A DNA stretch of 64,000 nt from Akkermansiaceae bacterium (lineage in GTDB: Bacteria > Verrucomicrobiota > Verrucomicrobiia > Verrucomicrobiales > Akkermansiaceae): assembly GCA_024233115.1 (NCBI GenBank), contig JACKQB010000002.1:744001-808000 (forward strand), written 5' to 3'. Below, piece by piece: positions 53,234 through 62,511 of the stretch. The translations under genes were made by a program, and so were the position numbers. How positions within the stretch are numbered: the first letter of the stretch is position 1; every line of letters begins with the position of its first letter. The notes under the pieces are model-generated. The model was not told where the DNA came from and ran no database searches. It was given only the letters and a program-made list of their open reading frames with translations.

Positions 53234-54307
53234 ATGTCCCGTTGTCCTAGAACCATCGCCGCCTCCATCGTTGTCATCTGCACTTTGCTGCTGGCAGCAC
53301 TGTTTTCCCCCGCCTGTTGGGCCCAGTCACCGGACGAGGAGGTGATGTTGCCCACGGTCAATGACCACATCTATCAAGGTGAAGGGGAAAAGTTCTACAT
53401 GTACGTACACCGGAACTTCGAGGGCAAGGCCAGCAAGCCATGGACCGCAGGAAAATACGGCTTCGTCCGCAACCTCAGACGCACCGAGGACGGGGTGATC
53501 GGCACCCAATTCCATGAGGGTATCGATATCAAACCCATCAAACGCGACCGGAGTGGCAGGCCACTGGATGATGTCCAGGCGATCGCCTCAGGTGTGGTCG
53601 CCTACACCAATCCATCATCCAGCCGCAGCAATTACGGGAAATACATCGTGATCGAGCATGGCTGGAGCTGTGGACCGATCTACAGTCTCTACGCGCACTT
53701 GTCAGAGATCACGGTCAAGGTGGGACAGAAAGTGGCGATGGGCCAGGTGATCGGCAAACTCGGCTACACGGGTGCAGGCATCAACCGTGAACGGGCACAC
53801 CTCCATTTGGAGATGAACCTGGTTTTTTCCACCCGTTTCACCGACTGGCATGCAAAACACTTCGGCGGCACGAACTACCACGGCAACCACAACGGGATCA
53901 ACATGGCAGGACTCGATATCGCAGCCTATTTCATGGCCAAACATCGTAATAAATCCCTTACCATTCCCGAGTATGTTAAATCGGTGCCCGTTCACTACAA
54001 AGTGACAGTGCCCAGGGACCAGAGCCAGACCGGACCACTCGAAATCGTTGCGCGTTACCCGTGGTTGGCACGTGGCAACCACAAGAGCCGCACTCCTTCA
54101 TGGGAAATATCTTTCAGCGCGTCAGGTTTTCCACTTGCTGTCAGCCCCAGCATGCGCAGCGTCAGTGAAGCGAGGATCAGTTCGGTCCGAAATTGCCGGT
54201 CCAAACACGAATACCATACCAAGGGTTTTGTCAGCGGCACCGGACACAGGGCCACCCTGAGCAAAACGGGCAAACGCTTCATCGAGTTAGTCACCGGGCA
54301 ATTCTAG
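53234..54307 (+). CDS. M23 family (LytM-like) peptidoglycan peptidase
   Basis: Exported endopeptidase, 357 aa. Signal peptide ends CWA (residue about 30). The M23 zinc site is present: His and Asp in FHEGIDI (about 95), YAHL and His in HLHLEMN. The catalytic domain ends near residue 200; the rest, with a Trp/Pro-rich block and a basic tail, is not a recognised domain. It could be an endopeptidase, or a degenerate LytM activator, but the ligands are all kept, so it is probably active. Confidence 0.86.
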   Translation: MSRCPRTIAASIVVICTLLLAALFSPACWAQSPDEEVMLPTVNDHIYQGEGEKFYMYVHRNFEGKASKPWTAGKYGFVRNLRRTEDGVIGTQFHEGIDIKPIKRDRSGRPLDDVQAIASGVVAYTNPSSSRSNYGKYIVIEHGWSCGPIYSLYAHLSEITVKVGQKVAMGQVIGKLGYTGAGINRERAHLHLEMNLVFSTRFTDWHAKHFGGTNYHGNHNGINMAGLDIAAYFMAKHRNKSLTIPEYVKSVPVHYKVTVPRDQSQTGPLEIVARYPWLARGNHKSRTPSWEISFSASGFPLAVSPSMRSVSEARISSVRNCRSKHEYHTKGFVSGTGHRATLSKTGKRFIELVTGQF

Positions 54308-54342
54308 CCCGCCCCGGGCAAGTCCGGAGCTACTCCTTCGCG

Positions 54343-55695
54343 CTACTCTTTTGCGGCCAGCCTGAACGCACGCAGGGCATCGGCCACGTGATAGGCGATC
54401 TCGAGAGCCTGGCCGGCATTGAGACGCGGGTCACACTGCGTTTCATAACAATGGTGGAGATCCTCCTCTTTCAGGGCATACGCGCCACCCGTACACTCCG
54501 TGACATAACGCCCTGTCATTTCCAGATGCAATCCACCCGGATAGGTGCCAGCTTCCCCGTGGGCACCAAAGAAGGCTCGAACCTCCTCGAGGATCTTGTT
54601 GAAATTGCGCGTCTTGTGCCCCGTCCCCGTCGTCTCTGTGTTGCCGTGCATCGGATCACACATCCAGATGACATGACGGCCTTCACGGTGGACGGATTCC
54701 AGTAATCCGGGCAAGACATCGGCCGCCTTTGCCGCGCCCATACGGCAGATCAGTATCAGCTTTCCCTCCTCGTTTTCCGGGTTCAGCTTTTCTATCAAAC
54801 GCAGACAGTCTGCCACTTCCACCGTGGGTCCGATTTTAACCCCCACAGGATTAGCCACGCCACGAAGAAACTCCACATGGGCTCCATCGACCTGCCGGGT
54901 GCGTTCGCCAATCCAAAGACTATGCGCTGATAAATCATACCAGACGCCCTGCTCCTGCCTGAGCATGGCCTGCTCATACTCTAACAAAAGCGCCTCGTGT
55001 GAAGTATAGAGGGCTGTGCCCTGCAACGAGGAGAACGCCTCCAGCGGAAGGCCGCAGGCTTCCATAAAATCGAGCGCCTGATGGATGCGCTCGGTCATCT
55101 TGCCATAACGGGTGGCCAGTGGTGTCTGGTGCACGGATTCCAGGTTCCACGCCTTGACGTTCCTCAGACTGGCGTATCCACCCGTGGTCATGGCACGGAG
55201 CAAGTTGATGGTGGAAACCGACTGGTGATAGGACCGCAACATGCGTTTGGGGTTGGGGATGCGGCTACACTCGTCGAACTGAATCCCGTTGATGCTGTCA
55301 CCCCGGTAACTAGGAAGCTCCACACCATCCCTGGTTTCCGTCGCCGCTGATCGCGGCTTGGCAAACTGCCCTGCCATGCGACCTAACTTCACCACCGGGC
55401 ATCCCCCCGCGTAGGTCAGGGTTACTGCCATCTGGAGGATCACCTTGACGGTGTTCCTTATATTCTGTTCCGAGAACTCCGCGAAGCTCTCTGCACAATC
55501 ACCACCCTGCAGTAAAAACCCCTCACCCCTTCCCACGCGGGAAAGGTCGTCGCGCAGTGCCTTCACCTCCTCGGCAAAGACAAGCGACGGCTGACGAGCC
55601 AACGACTGCGTCACCTCGGCAAGGGCCGCCTGGTCAGAATAGACAGGCTGATGCAAAGCGCTTAAGTCGCGCCATGATTCTGGTTTCCATTCCAT
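54343..55695 (-). CDS. Class II 3-deoxy-7-phosphoheptulonate (DAHP) synthase
   Basis: First step of the shikimate pathway, condensing phosphoenolpyruvate with erythrose 4-phosphate. 450 aa, the plant-like class II form. Motifs: QGGDCAES, RMAGQFAKPRS, Cys and Asp in MCDPMHGNT and the metal-binding GLHLEMTGRYVTEC. ATG 55695 (MEWKPESW) begins 5 bases after the kinase stop (TGA 55701-55703); a TTG at 55704 would overlap that stop. Two genes on one strand with no metabolic link. Confidence 0.92.
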   Translation of the reverse strand: MEWKPESWRDLSALHQPVYSDQAALAEVTQSLARQPSLVFAEEVKALRDDLSRVGRGEGFLLQGGDCAESFAEFSEQNIRNTVKVILQMAVTLTYAGGCPVVKLGRMAGQFAKPRSAATETRDGVELPSYRGDSINGIQFDECSRIPNPKRMLRSYHQSVSTINLLRAMTTGGYASLRNVKAWNLESVHQTPLATRYGKMTERIHQALDFMEACGLPLEAFSSLQGTALYTSHEALLLEYEQAMLRQEQGVWYDLSAHSLWIGERTRQVDGAHVEFLRGVANPVGVKIGPTVEVADCLRLIEKLNPENEEGKLILICRMGAAKAADVLPGLLESVHREGRHVIWMCDPMHGNTETTGTGHKTRNFNKILEEVRAFFGAHGEAGTYPGGLHLEMTGRYVTECTGGAYALKEEDLHHCYETQCDPRLNAGQALEIAYHVADALRAFRLAAKE

Positions 55696-55700
55696 AGGGG

Positions 55701-58091
55701 TCAAGGTTGCTCATGGTGGGCACGCATGGTGCTCGCCCAACGCTTGCTGAAGTTCCTATTGGATTCAGCCAGTCTGCCCGCTGCCAGCCTGGCTTTGTCT
55801 TTCATTCCTGTCAGCCAAGCATAACATACCGCCTGCTCAGTCCGCAACTGCCCCTCCAGTGTGGCCAGGGTCTGCTTGAATGCCTTCTGATGGATGGCTA
55901 ACACACTTTCGGCTTTTATCCTGGCCCATGGAACAAAAACCTCTCCATCAGTGCCCTGCAATTGCAAACCTCCCTCTTTCGCCCTGACAATTCTTTGATA
56001 GGTCTTTCCATCCACACCCTCAAGTTTCATCACCACACCTGTATCCGGAATCACCTCTTCCAAACCGCCAAGAAATGCGCTCGCGGAATCCGTTAGATAG
56101 ACCCAGGCATCCCTTTCGTCGCGCTGATGTCGCTCCAGGCTCACATCCTGTAACAACTCCGAGGCCTCGGCAAATTTAGCGTTAGCCACAAGCTCACGGA
56201 ACCTGGGTAACTGCTGCTCGTAGTCAGGTGCCTTCGCCTCCTGTTTACCTGAGTGGTTCGCCTGCTCCCTCAGCACCTTGACCTGGTGATGCAACCTCAG
56301 CTGCCATGTCCTCACATGGAACCTGGCCCGACCTCGCGTTTTCAGTTCGCCCAGCGTCCGTTTAAGCAGATCCAACCGCTCTCGCGCTCCATCCAAATCA
56401 CCCGGCGCTTGCATCTCGGATATGGGTTTCAGTTTCTGATAATCGGAGAGGTATCGCTGCGCAATGTCTTTGTAAACCAGAAGGGGGCTTTCCGGAGGCA
56501 AGGAATAGCTGCTGACCTTCTTGAACAAGGGAACGGCCGCATCCCATGCACCGATCTCCCAATTCTTTAACGCGATCGCCATCAGGTAAACGACACTCAT
56601 CGTATCGTTGCCAATATGCGACTCTTTGACGATCTCCAGATTCCCCAACTGCTTCCCTAACACACCAACAGTACTTTCGCCTGACACACCACGGGCCTGC
56701 ATATGCCTGTGCAAATCAGCAATGGCATTACTGGCATCGCCTGAATTCCCCCCTAACCAAGTGGCAACCACCGATTCGACTCCCGCCCACGAGGCGGTGG
56801 GCTCGGTGACCTGCTTGTCATTCATCAAACGGACAAACACGGATTTTGCCTCATCATACTGCCTTTCCTTGAGCAGCCGGTGAGACAATCGAAATTCTTT
56901 GCCAATACGCGCAGCGACCTCGGGTGCATATCCCCCGCCATCCCCCTCATCGGGTTGCTTGCCACCGGTATCGACCACCTCATTTCCAGAGGGCACGTCC
57001 CCTGCCGCATTCTTTTTCTTGAGAAAAATCCCTACCGCCGCAGCTACTAACAACAAGGCGATCAATCCAGTCACCACCAGACTCATCATACCGCTTTTCT
57101 CTTTCACCCTCCGACGCGCCCGCTCACGGCTATGCATGGGTTCGGCTGCTCCTGCGCCCTGGATCGACTGATAAGCAAGATTCCACACGTCTTCCATCTC
57201 GGCGTAGGATGCAAACCGGTCCTCCCGGTTCAGAGCCATCGCCTTGTCGACCAAATGGCAAGTCTCCGGTTTCAGCCATGGGGCGATCTGAGCCAGGGGA
57301 ACAATACTTTCCTTGGCCTTGCGGACGGCCCGGGTGGATTTGGATTCCCCCGAAATCGGTGGCTGGCCTGACAGGCAGTGATAGAGGGTCGCCCCCAAGG
57401 CATACATGTCACTCCTGAAATCCTCTTCTTGTCCATCCAGCGCCTCAGGCGGAACATAATAGGGCGTAGCCCAGATTTCCTCGGCCTTGGCCGTTCCCCC
57501 ATGGGTGACCAGGGCCAGGCCAAAATCAACGATCTTCACATGGCCCATGGAATCGAACAGAATGTTCCCCGGCTTCATGTCCCGGTGAATCAGACCCGCT
57601 GACTTCGCTGCCCGCAAACCGGAAATGATCTCCGCCGCAATCGGCAGCATCTCATCCTCACCAATCGCGCCTTCACGGGAGATGCGCTGCTCCAGGTTTT
57701 CACCCGGCACCATCTCCATCGCAATATAAAAATGGCCGTAGGCTTTCCCCACGGTGAACACCCTCACAACGTGGGGATGACTGATGGCAGCGGTGATCAG
57801 GGCTTCATGCTCAAACTGCTGCATGCGCTGCTCGTCATGGGAATAATCCTCATTCAGTATCTTGATGGCCACTTCACGATCCAGGGTGACGTCGCGGGCC
57901 TTGAACACCATGCTCATCCCTCCCGCCGCATGACGCCCGACCAGAAGATACTGGCCCAACTCACACTTGACCCGGGTGTGATGGCCGCAATCCGGACACA
58001 CCACGTTCGTGTAGGGCTCCATCGCAGAGATATCCATCCTACAACCGCATGAGCTACAGTGTGCAATGTGTTGTTCCGTCGCCTCGTCCAT
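55701..58091 (-). CDS. Membrane Ser/Thr kinase with N-terminal zinc ribbon
   Basis: 796 aa from ATG 58091. An N-terminal zinc ribbon (CSSC...CPDCGHHTR, about residues 12-43) leads into the kinase domain (about 50-315): glycine loop GRHAAGGMSMVF, VAIKILNEDY, catalytic HRDMKPGN, DFGLA, and a P+1 loop with ATPYYVPPE. A membrane helix at about 337-355 (MMSLVVTGLIALLLVAAAVGIFL) is followed by 440 residues with repeated helical stretches, probably outside. Divergent from pilT. An alternative TTG start at 58136 would add 15 residues including two more Cys. Confidence 0.9.
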   Translation of the reverse strand: MDEATEQHIAHCSSCGCRMDISAMEPYTNVVCPDCGHHTRVKCELGQYLLVGRHAAGGMSMVFKARDVTLDREVAIKILNEDYSHDEQRMQQFEHEALITAAISHPHVVRVFTVGKAYGHFYIAMEMVPGENLEQRISREGAIGEDEMLPIAAEIISGLRAAKSAGLIHRDMKPGNILFDSMGHVKIVDFGLALVTHGGTAKAEEIWATPYYVPPEALDGQEEDFRSDMYALGATLYHCLSGQPPISGESKSTRAVRKAKESIVPLAQIAPWLKPETCHLVDKAMALNREDRFASYAEMEDVWNLAYQSIQGAGAAEPMHSRERARRRVKEKSGMMSLVVTGLIALLLVAAAVGIFLKKKNAAGDVPSGNEVVDTGGKQPDEGDGGGYAPEVAARIGKEFRLSHRLLKERQYDEAKSVFVRLMNDKQVTEPTASWAGVESVVATWLGGNSGDASNAIADLHRHMQARGVSGESTVGVLGKQLGNLEIVKESHIGNDTMSVVYLMAIALKNWEIGAWDAAVPLFKKVSSYSLPPESPLLVYKDIAQRYLSDYQKLKPISEMQAPGDLDGARERLDLLKRTLGELKTRGRARFHVRTWQLRLHHQVKVLREQANHSGKQEAKAPDYEQQLPRFRELVANAKFAEASELLQDVSLERHQRDERDAWVYLTDSASAFLGGLEEVIPDTGVVMKLEGVDGKTYQRIVRAKEGGLQLQGTDGEVFVPWARIKAESVLAIHQKAFKQTLATLEGQLRTEQAVCYAWLTGMKDKARLAAGRLAESNRNFSKRWASTMRAHHEQP

Positions 58092-58199
58092 GAATTTTCT
58101 ACAAGCTAGACAAGTAAAATCATTTTGGAAACACAAAAGGCTACCGACATTCTGACTTGCCGTGTCAACATTCTATCGCTCTACTGCTGAGCGTAATAT

Positions 58200-59252
58200 A
58201 TGAGTGACTCCATCGATCAACTGGCGGCAGATGCCTTCCAAGCAGGTGCCTCGGATCTGTTTTTATGCCAAGACCAGGTGCCCCGGGTCCGGCTGGACAA
58301 CGAGATCCAGGTGCCGGGGGCATCCGCACTCAGCTACGAAACCATGGCCGACTTCTGGAACCAGTGCCATGCCGACCCTGAACACACACACGAGAAGGAT
58401 ACCAGCCATGTGATCCAGGGCGGGCGCCGACTACGCGTCAATCTCTATAAGTCACTTGGCCTACTCTCAGCCGTGCTCCGCCCGATCAAGGAGGAGATTC
58501 CAACTATGGATGCATTGGGCCTCCCCCGGGAACTGATGATCAACTGGGCGTCCCGGAAATCCGGTCTCATCCTGATCACCGGGCCTACCGGCTCGGGAAA
58601 ATCCACCACCATGGCATCCATGCTTCAATGGATCAACGAAAACCAGGCACGCCACATCATTACCATCGAGGACCCCATCGAGTATATCTTTGCTAACAAA
58701 TTAAGCTATTTTTCCCAACGTGAATTGCATGCTGACACCCTGTCCTTTGCTTCCGCGCTTCGCGCATCACTCAGGCAAAGCCCGGACATCATCCTGTTAG
58801 GCGAAATCCGGGACAAGGAAACGGCCAAGATTTCACTGCAAGCCGCGGAAACCGGCCACCTCGTCGTAGCCACACTGCACAGTTCCGGTGTTACCGACAG
58901 CTTGGAACGGCTTACCAACCTCTTCCCCCCCGACTCCCGGGAGGGTTTGCTCAAGCTGCTCTCCAACCACCTTATCGGCATCCTCTCACAGCAACTCCTG
59001 CCCCGCAAACACGGCGGCCTCATGCTCGCGGTCGAACACCTGCAGAATGAAGCAGCCACCCGCGCATGGATTCGCAACAGCAACCTCGCGGAAATAGCCG
59101 ACCACATTAACCGCAACGATAATGCGACGAACTGCTCCTTTGTCCGCTACCTCGTCGCAGCCGCCCAACAAGGCTTTGTCGAGGAGTCCACCGCCCGGCA
59201 GGCGGCACCCAATGCCCAGGATTTCGACCGCCTGTTCCGAGGGATTTCCTAG
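58200..59252 (+). CDS. PilT-type twitching motility ATPase (first copy)
   Basis: 350-residue hexameric ATPase for retraction of type IV pili. Walker A GPTGSGKST (about 125-133), Asp box IITIEDPIEYIF, Walker B LLGEIRDKET, His box VATLHSSGVTDSLERL. It has the N-terminal PAS-like domain of the family (GASDLFL), and the C-terminal motif, WIRNSNLAEI, resembles the AIRNLIRE motif only loosely. It is divergent from the kinase gene by 108 bases and co-oriented with a second PilT. Confidence 0.9.
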   Translation: MSDSIDQLAADAFQAGASDLFLCQDQVPRVRLDNEIQVPGASALSYETMADFWNQCHADPEHTHEKDTSHVIQGGRRLRVNLYKSLGLLSAVLRPIKEEIPTMDALGLPRELMINWASRKSGLILITGPTGSGKSTTMASMLQWINENQARHIITIEDPIEYIFANKLSYFSQRELHADTLSFASALRASLRQSPDIILLGEIRDKETAKISLQAAETGHLVVATLHSSGVTDSLERLTNLFPPDSREGLLKLLSNHLIGILSQQLLPRKHGGLMLAVEHLQNEAATRAWIRNSNLAEIADHINRNDNATNCSFVRYLVAAAQQGFVEESTARQAAPNAQDFDRLFRGIS

Positions 59253-59282
59253 CCCACCATCCTACCCAACATTCCAGCAACT

Positions 59283-60350
59283 ATGAGCGATGCTATCAGC
59301 GAAGTAAAAAATGTCACCGACTACCTGCGGGTATGCGTCGAGCTAGGCGGCTCCGACTTGCATTTGTCAAGTGGGGCACCACCCGCCGCGCGGGTCGATG
59401 GCGTGTTAAAGGCGCTTGAGGACTTTTGCCTGTCCGATGAAGTCACCAAGTTCCTCATCATGGACACCCTCACGGAATCCCAGCGGGCTGAGTTGGAAAA
59501 GAACTGGGAGCTCGACTACGCCATCCAGGTCTCCGACATCGGCCGGTTCCGGGGCAATGTCCACTACATCCGTGGCCACATCGAAGCGTCATTCCGCCAT
59601 ATCCCAATCGACATCCCCAGTCTCGCGGCTCTCGGCCACTACCCGATCATTGAAAAGATCTGTCAGCTCCGCCGTGGTCTTGTCCTGCTCACCGGAATGA
59701 CCGGCTCCGGCAAATCAACCACGCTGGCATCCATGGTCAAACGGATTTCTGAAACCCGGTCCGGAGTCATCATCACCATCGAGGACCCTATCGAATTTAT
59801 CTACCCCCATCTCTCCTGCCTGGTGAAACAACGGGAAGTGGGGACCGATACCAGGTCATTCCCAACCGCCCTCAGGCAAGCCCTCAGGCAGGACCCCGAT
59901 GTAATCATCGTTTCCGAGCTCAGGGACCTCGAAACCATTCGCATCGCTCTCACCGCAGCGGAAACCGGGCACCTGGTGATCGCCACCTTGCACACCCTCG
60001 ACGCACCTCAGAGCGTCGATCGCCTGGTCGATGTCTTCCCCCCGGACCAGCAGCAGCAAATCATCGCCCAGCTGGCGAATGTGCTGGAAGCCATTGTCTC
60101 ACAACGCCTGATCATGCGCAGCGATGGCCAGGGACGGGTCATGGCCTCGGAAGTCCTCCGCATGAACCATGGTCTACGCACCTGCATCCGGGAGCGAAAA
60201 ATCGAACAAGTCGTGGGGCTGATGGAGATTGGACATGCCGAAGGGATGCACACCATTGATGAATCACTCGCCCAGCTCCTCCAGATGAATCAAATCACCC
60301 ACGAGGAAGTAACCTTTAACTGTCGCGATCGAAAACGTTTCGAACGTTAA
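59283..60350 (+). CDS. pilT: PilT-type twitching motility ATPase (second copy)
   Basis: 355 aa. SDLHLSSGAPP start, Walker A GMTGSGKST with Met in place of the usual Pro, IITIEDPIEFIY, Walker B IIVSELRDLET and the His box IATLHTLDAPQSVDRL. C-terminal LRTCIRERKIEQV, followed by QMNQITHEEV, matches the PilT end well, so this is the more typical retraction ATPase and the first is perhaps a PilU-like partner. It follows the first copy by 30 bases. Confidence 0.92.
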   Translation: MSDAISEVKNVTDYLRVCVELGGSDLHLSSGAPPAARVDGVLKALEDFCLSDEVTKFLIMDTLTESQRAELEKNWELDYAIQVSDIGRFRGNVHYIRGHIEASFRHIPIDIPSLAALGHYPIIEKICQLRRGLVLLTGMTGSGKSTTLASMVKRISETRSGVIITIEDPIEFIYPHLSCLVKQREVGTDTRSFPTALRQALRQDPDVIIVSELRDLETIRIALTAAETGHLVIATLHTLDAPQSVDRLVDVFPPDQQQQIIAQLANVLEAIVSQRLIMRSDGQGRVMASEVLRMNHGLRTCIRERKIEQVVGLMEIGHAEGMHTIDESLAQLLQMNQITHEEVTFNCRDRKRFER

Positions 60351-60399
60351 CCCCCGTAACAACTAACATTTTCACCAACACAAACCAAATTCCCGACCC

Positions 60400-61176
60400 A
60401 TGGCAACGACCCAAGTACACTACAGCGAGTATATCAAACAGGGGCTTTTCATTATCGTCGTGATCGCCCTGGCCCTCTTTGGAGTCAAGAGCTGTCGCAA
60501 GTACCAGCAAAAAAGAGCCGTCATCGTGGAGCTGAGCTCCAATGCCAGCGAGTCGGCTGCCTACGAACAATTCTACGCTGAGAACGCGCAATCCAATCTC
60601 TACAAATCGATGCACCAAATGTATCTTGGCGTTCAGCTCGGCCTCACACCGGCTGAGATTCTTGCCTCGGTCATGGAAGTCGACGACACGTTCTTTTCCA
60701 CGGAAAAAGATGAGGAGCTGCCGATCCGCCAGGTGTTGATCCGTGATGCCCTTCTTAGCAATTACGACAACTGTGTGAAGCTCGCCATCTTCGAGGATGC
60801 CAACAACATCGAACAGCTCGCCGATGGCCAGCCACCGACGATTCAAAGCGGGCCTGCGACCGGGGAAAAAGCCACACTCCAGCAAATCATCCCCGGCTCG
60901 GTCCTGCCGGGTGTCGATAAGCTGCTCCCCAACCTGGTCATCAGCCCGCCACAGGAAGTGTCCAGCGAAGCCAAAGCCACATCCTTTGATGACTTCAAGA
61001 TTGCTCGCGCTAAAAAACTTGCCCAGGACCTGGCCAACGCAGGTCTGATAGAACGTGATGCCCACAAAAAAATCGTCGAGTTCTACGACCGGGTGAGCAC
61101 CACCGTAACCACCCCTGAAGTCCCCACCCCAGAGGCTCCACCATCACCGAAGACCCCGCCGGTCCCCACGCCTTGA
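60400..61176 (+). CDS. Hypothetical membrane-anchored protein in the pilT operon
   Basis: 258 aa. One N-terminal membrane helix (about 13-29, LFIIVVIALALFGVKSC), then a helical domain and a Pro/Thr-rich C-terminus (TTPEVPTPEAPPSPKTPP). No family recognised. It follows the second pilT by 49 bases on the same strand, so it may serve pilus function, but this is context only. Convergent with the PDZ gene. Confidence 0.62.
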   Translation: MATTQVHYSEYIKQGLFIIVVIALALFGVKSCRKYQQKRAVIVELSSNASESAAYEQFYAENAQSNLYKSMHQMYLGVQLGLTPAEILASVMEVDDTFFSTEKDEELPIRQVLIRDALLSNYDNCVKLAIFEDANNIEQLADGQPPTIQSGPATGEKATLQQIIPGSVLPGVDKLLPNLVISPPQEVSSEAKATSFDDFKIARAKKLAQDLANAGLIERDAHKKIVEFYDRVSTTVTTPEVPTPEAPPSPKTPPVPTP

Positions 61177-61202
61177 AAAAGAACTTCCTTATCCCCGGTG
61201 CC

Positions 61203-61961
61203 CTAGCCTTTTTCCTTCAGCCATTTGTTGAAGAATCTTTCGCCTTGCAGCCTTGATTCATCCGCCCTTGACGGGCCAAAGGCATCAGCATCCGCAGACG
61301 CTGGACGTTTCATCAACTTGATTTTCATATCGCTCTTTTTACCCGCCCGCACAAGATGCAGGGTGATCATGTCATCGGGTTGCTTGGATTGGATGTATTC
61401 ACTGAATTTCAGCACCGTGTCCATGCCTATCACCATCCCCATCCGCCCTTGAATACCACCACCGATTCGTGGCGCTTTGGCTTTCCCGAGCTTACTGAAG
61501 TCAAGATCATCGACCCCTAACACCACATCCCCCACTTTCAAGCCCGCCTTGGCAGCCGGTGTATCGGGCAGCACCAGTCGAACCCGGATTCCCGGCCGGG
61601 CCGGCTCACCTTGTTTGCCCGGGACTATGAACTCCTCCATGCTGATACCGACAAAGCCCTTGCCGCGTCCGTATTGACGCTGGATCACCATTTCCTTCAT
61701 CAGCGTGTAGCACCGCGTCTTGGCTTCCGGCTCTTCCAGCGCCTTCCACGTGCGATGTAATATCTCGGGTGCGACCTGCAGGTTTGTTTCCGCCCACTTG
61801 TGAAGCTCGGCGTATGCCTTTTCACGCTCTTCATAACGATCCGCTGATAGGTGTGGTAAAATACCCTTCGGGATTTCACTCTCAGCTGAAGCTCCCACAG
61901 ACATCCATGCAGCTAGAACAACGTGAATCGAAATGCGAAGACCAATGAACTTTGATGTCAT
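61203..61961 (-). CDS. Exported PDZ-domain protein
   Basis: 252 aa from ATG 61961 with a signal peptide (to about 28, GASAES). Residues about 30-110 are a helical region; the PDZ domain is at about 115-215: GKGFVGISMEE, VLPDTPAAKAGLKVGDVVLGVDDLD, then a long loop and DDMITLHLVRAGKK. No protease domain, so it is not DegP or CtpA. The longer start at 62009 would hide the signal peptide. Function unknown; a scaffold or chaperone role is inferred from the family. Confidence 0.75.
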   Translation of the reverse strand: MTSKFIGLRISIHVVLAAWMSVGASAESEIPKGILPHLSADRYEEREKAYAELHKWAETNLQVAPEILHRTWKALEEPEAKTRCYTLMKEMVIQRQYGRGKGFVGISMEEFIVPGKQGEPARPGIRVRLVLPDTPAAKAGLKVGDVVLGVDDLDFSKLGKAKAPRIGGGIQGRMGMVIGMDTVLKFSEYIQSKQPDDMITLHLVRAGKKSDMKIKLMKRPASADADAFGPSRADESRLQGERFFNKWLKEKG

Positions 61962-62037
61962 AGGTGGCCAATGTAGCGGAATACCGCAGAAATGCAACCT
62001 ATCTCCCACGCCCGGTGGAACAAAATCAACACGCCGC

Positions 62038-62451
62038 TCATGTGAATTTACCCAGCATGGGCAATGATCCCCGGAACCGGAAGAGCAGCACCAGGGAGAT
62101 CACCATGGTGACCACCGCCATGATGAACAGCACCGGACCGCCCCCGTAATCCACCCCGATCACGGATAGGTGGGTTACGATCGCCCCTGCCATCGTCCCA
62201 ACAGCCATCAATGAGCCGACCGCAATTGCAGCAGGTTTTTTCATCAACAGGAGTACGGCAGTCACCAACTCCACCACGCCGGAACCTATCCGCATCAGTG
62301 CCTCCAGGGAGTCGTCCCCGATCACGGCCTCTGATAGCATGGAAAAGAGTTTCACGGATTCCTCGGCTCCGGTGAATTTGAAAAACAAGGTCTGAAGGAG
62401 GATGAGCGCCACAATCACACGTAGGATCAAAAAGAAGACGGGCTTTTTCAT
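62038..62451 (-). CDS. DoxX-like four-helix membrane protein
   Basis: 137 aa with four hydrophobic helices: FFLILRVIVALILLQTLFF, GSGVVELVTAVLLLM, AIAVGSLMAVGTMAGAIVTHL and PVLFIMAVVTMVISLVLLF. The order and the FKFTG motif after the first helix fit the DoxX family, whose role is poorly known (oxidative stress or quinone-linked). Start ATG 62451. It sits between nadC and the PDZ gene on the same strand. Confidence 0.72.
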   Translation of the reverse strand: MKKPVFFLILRVIVALILLQTLFFKFTGAEESVKLFSMLSEAVIGDDSLEALMRIGSGVVELVTAVLLLMKKPAAIAVGSLMAVGTMAGAIVTHLSVIGVDYGGGPVLFIMAVVTMVISLVLLFRFRGSLPMLGKFT

Positions 62452-62511
62452 AGGGGCTGGTTGACGGGTTGTTGGTAGGAGGCAGATCGCCGCACTTTAT
62501 TGCATGAACTG

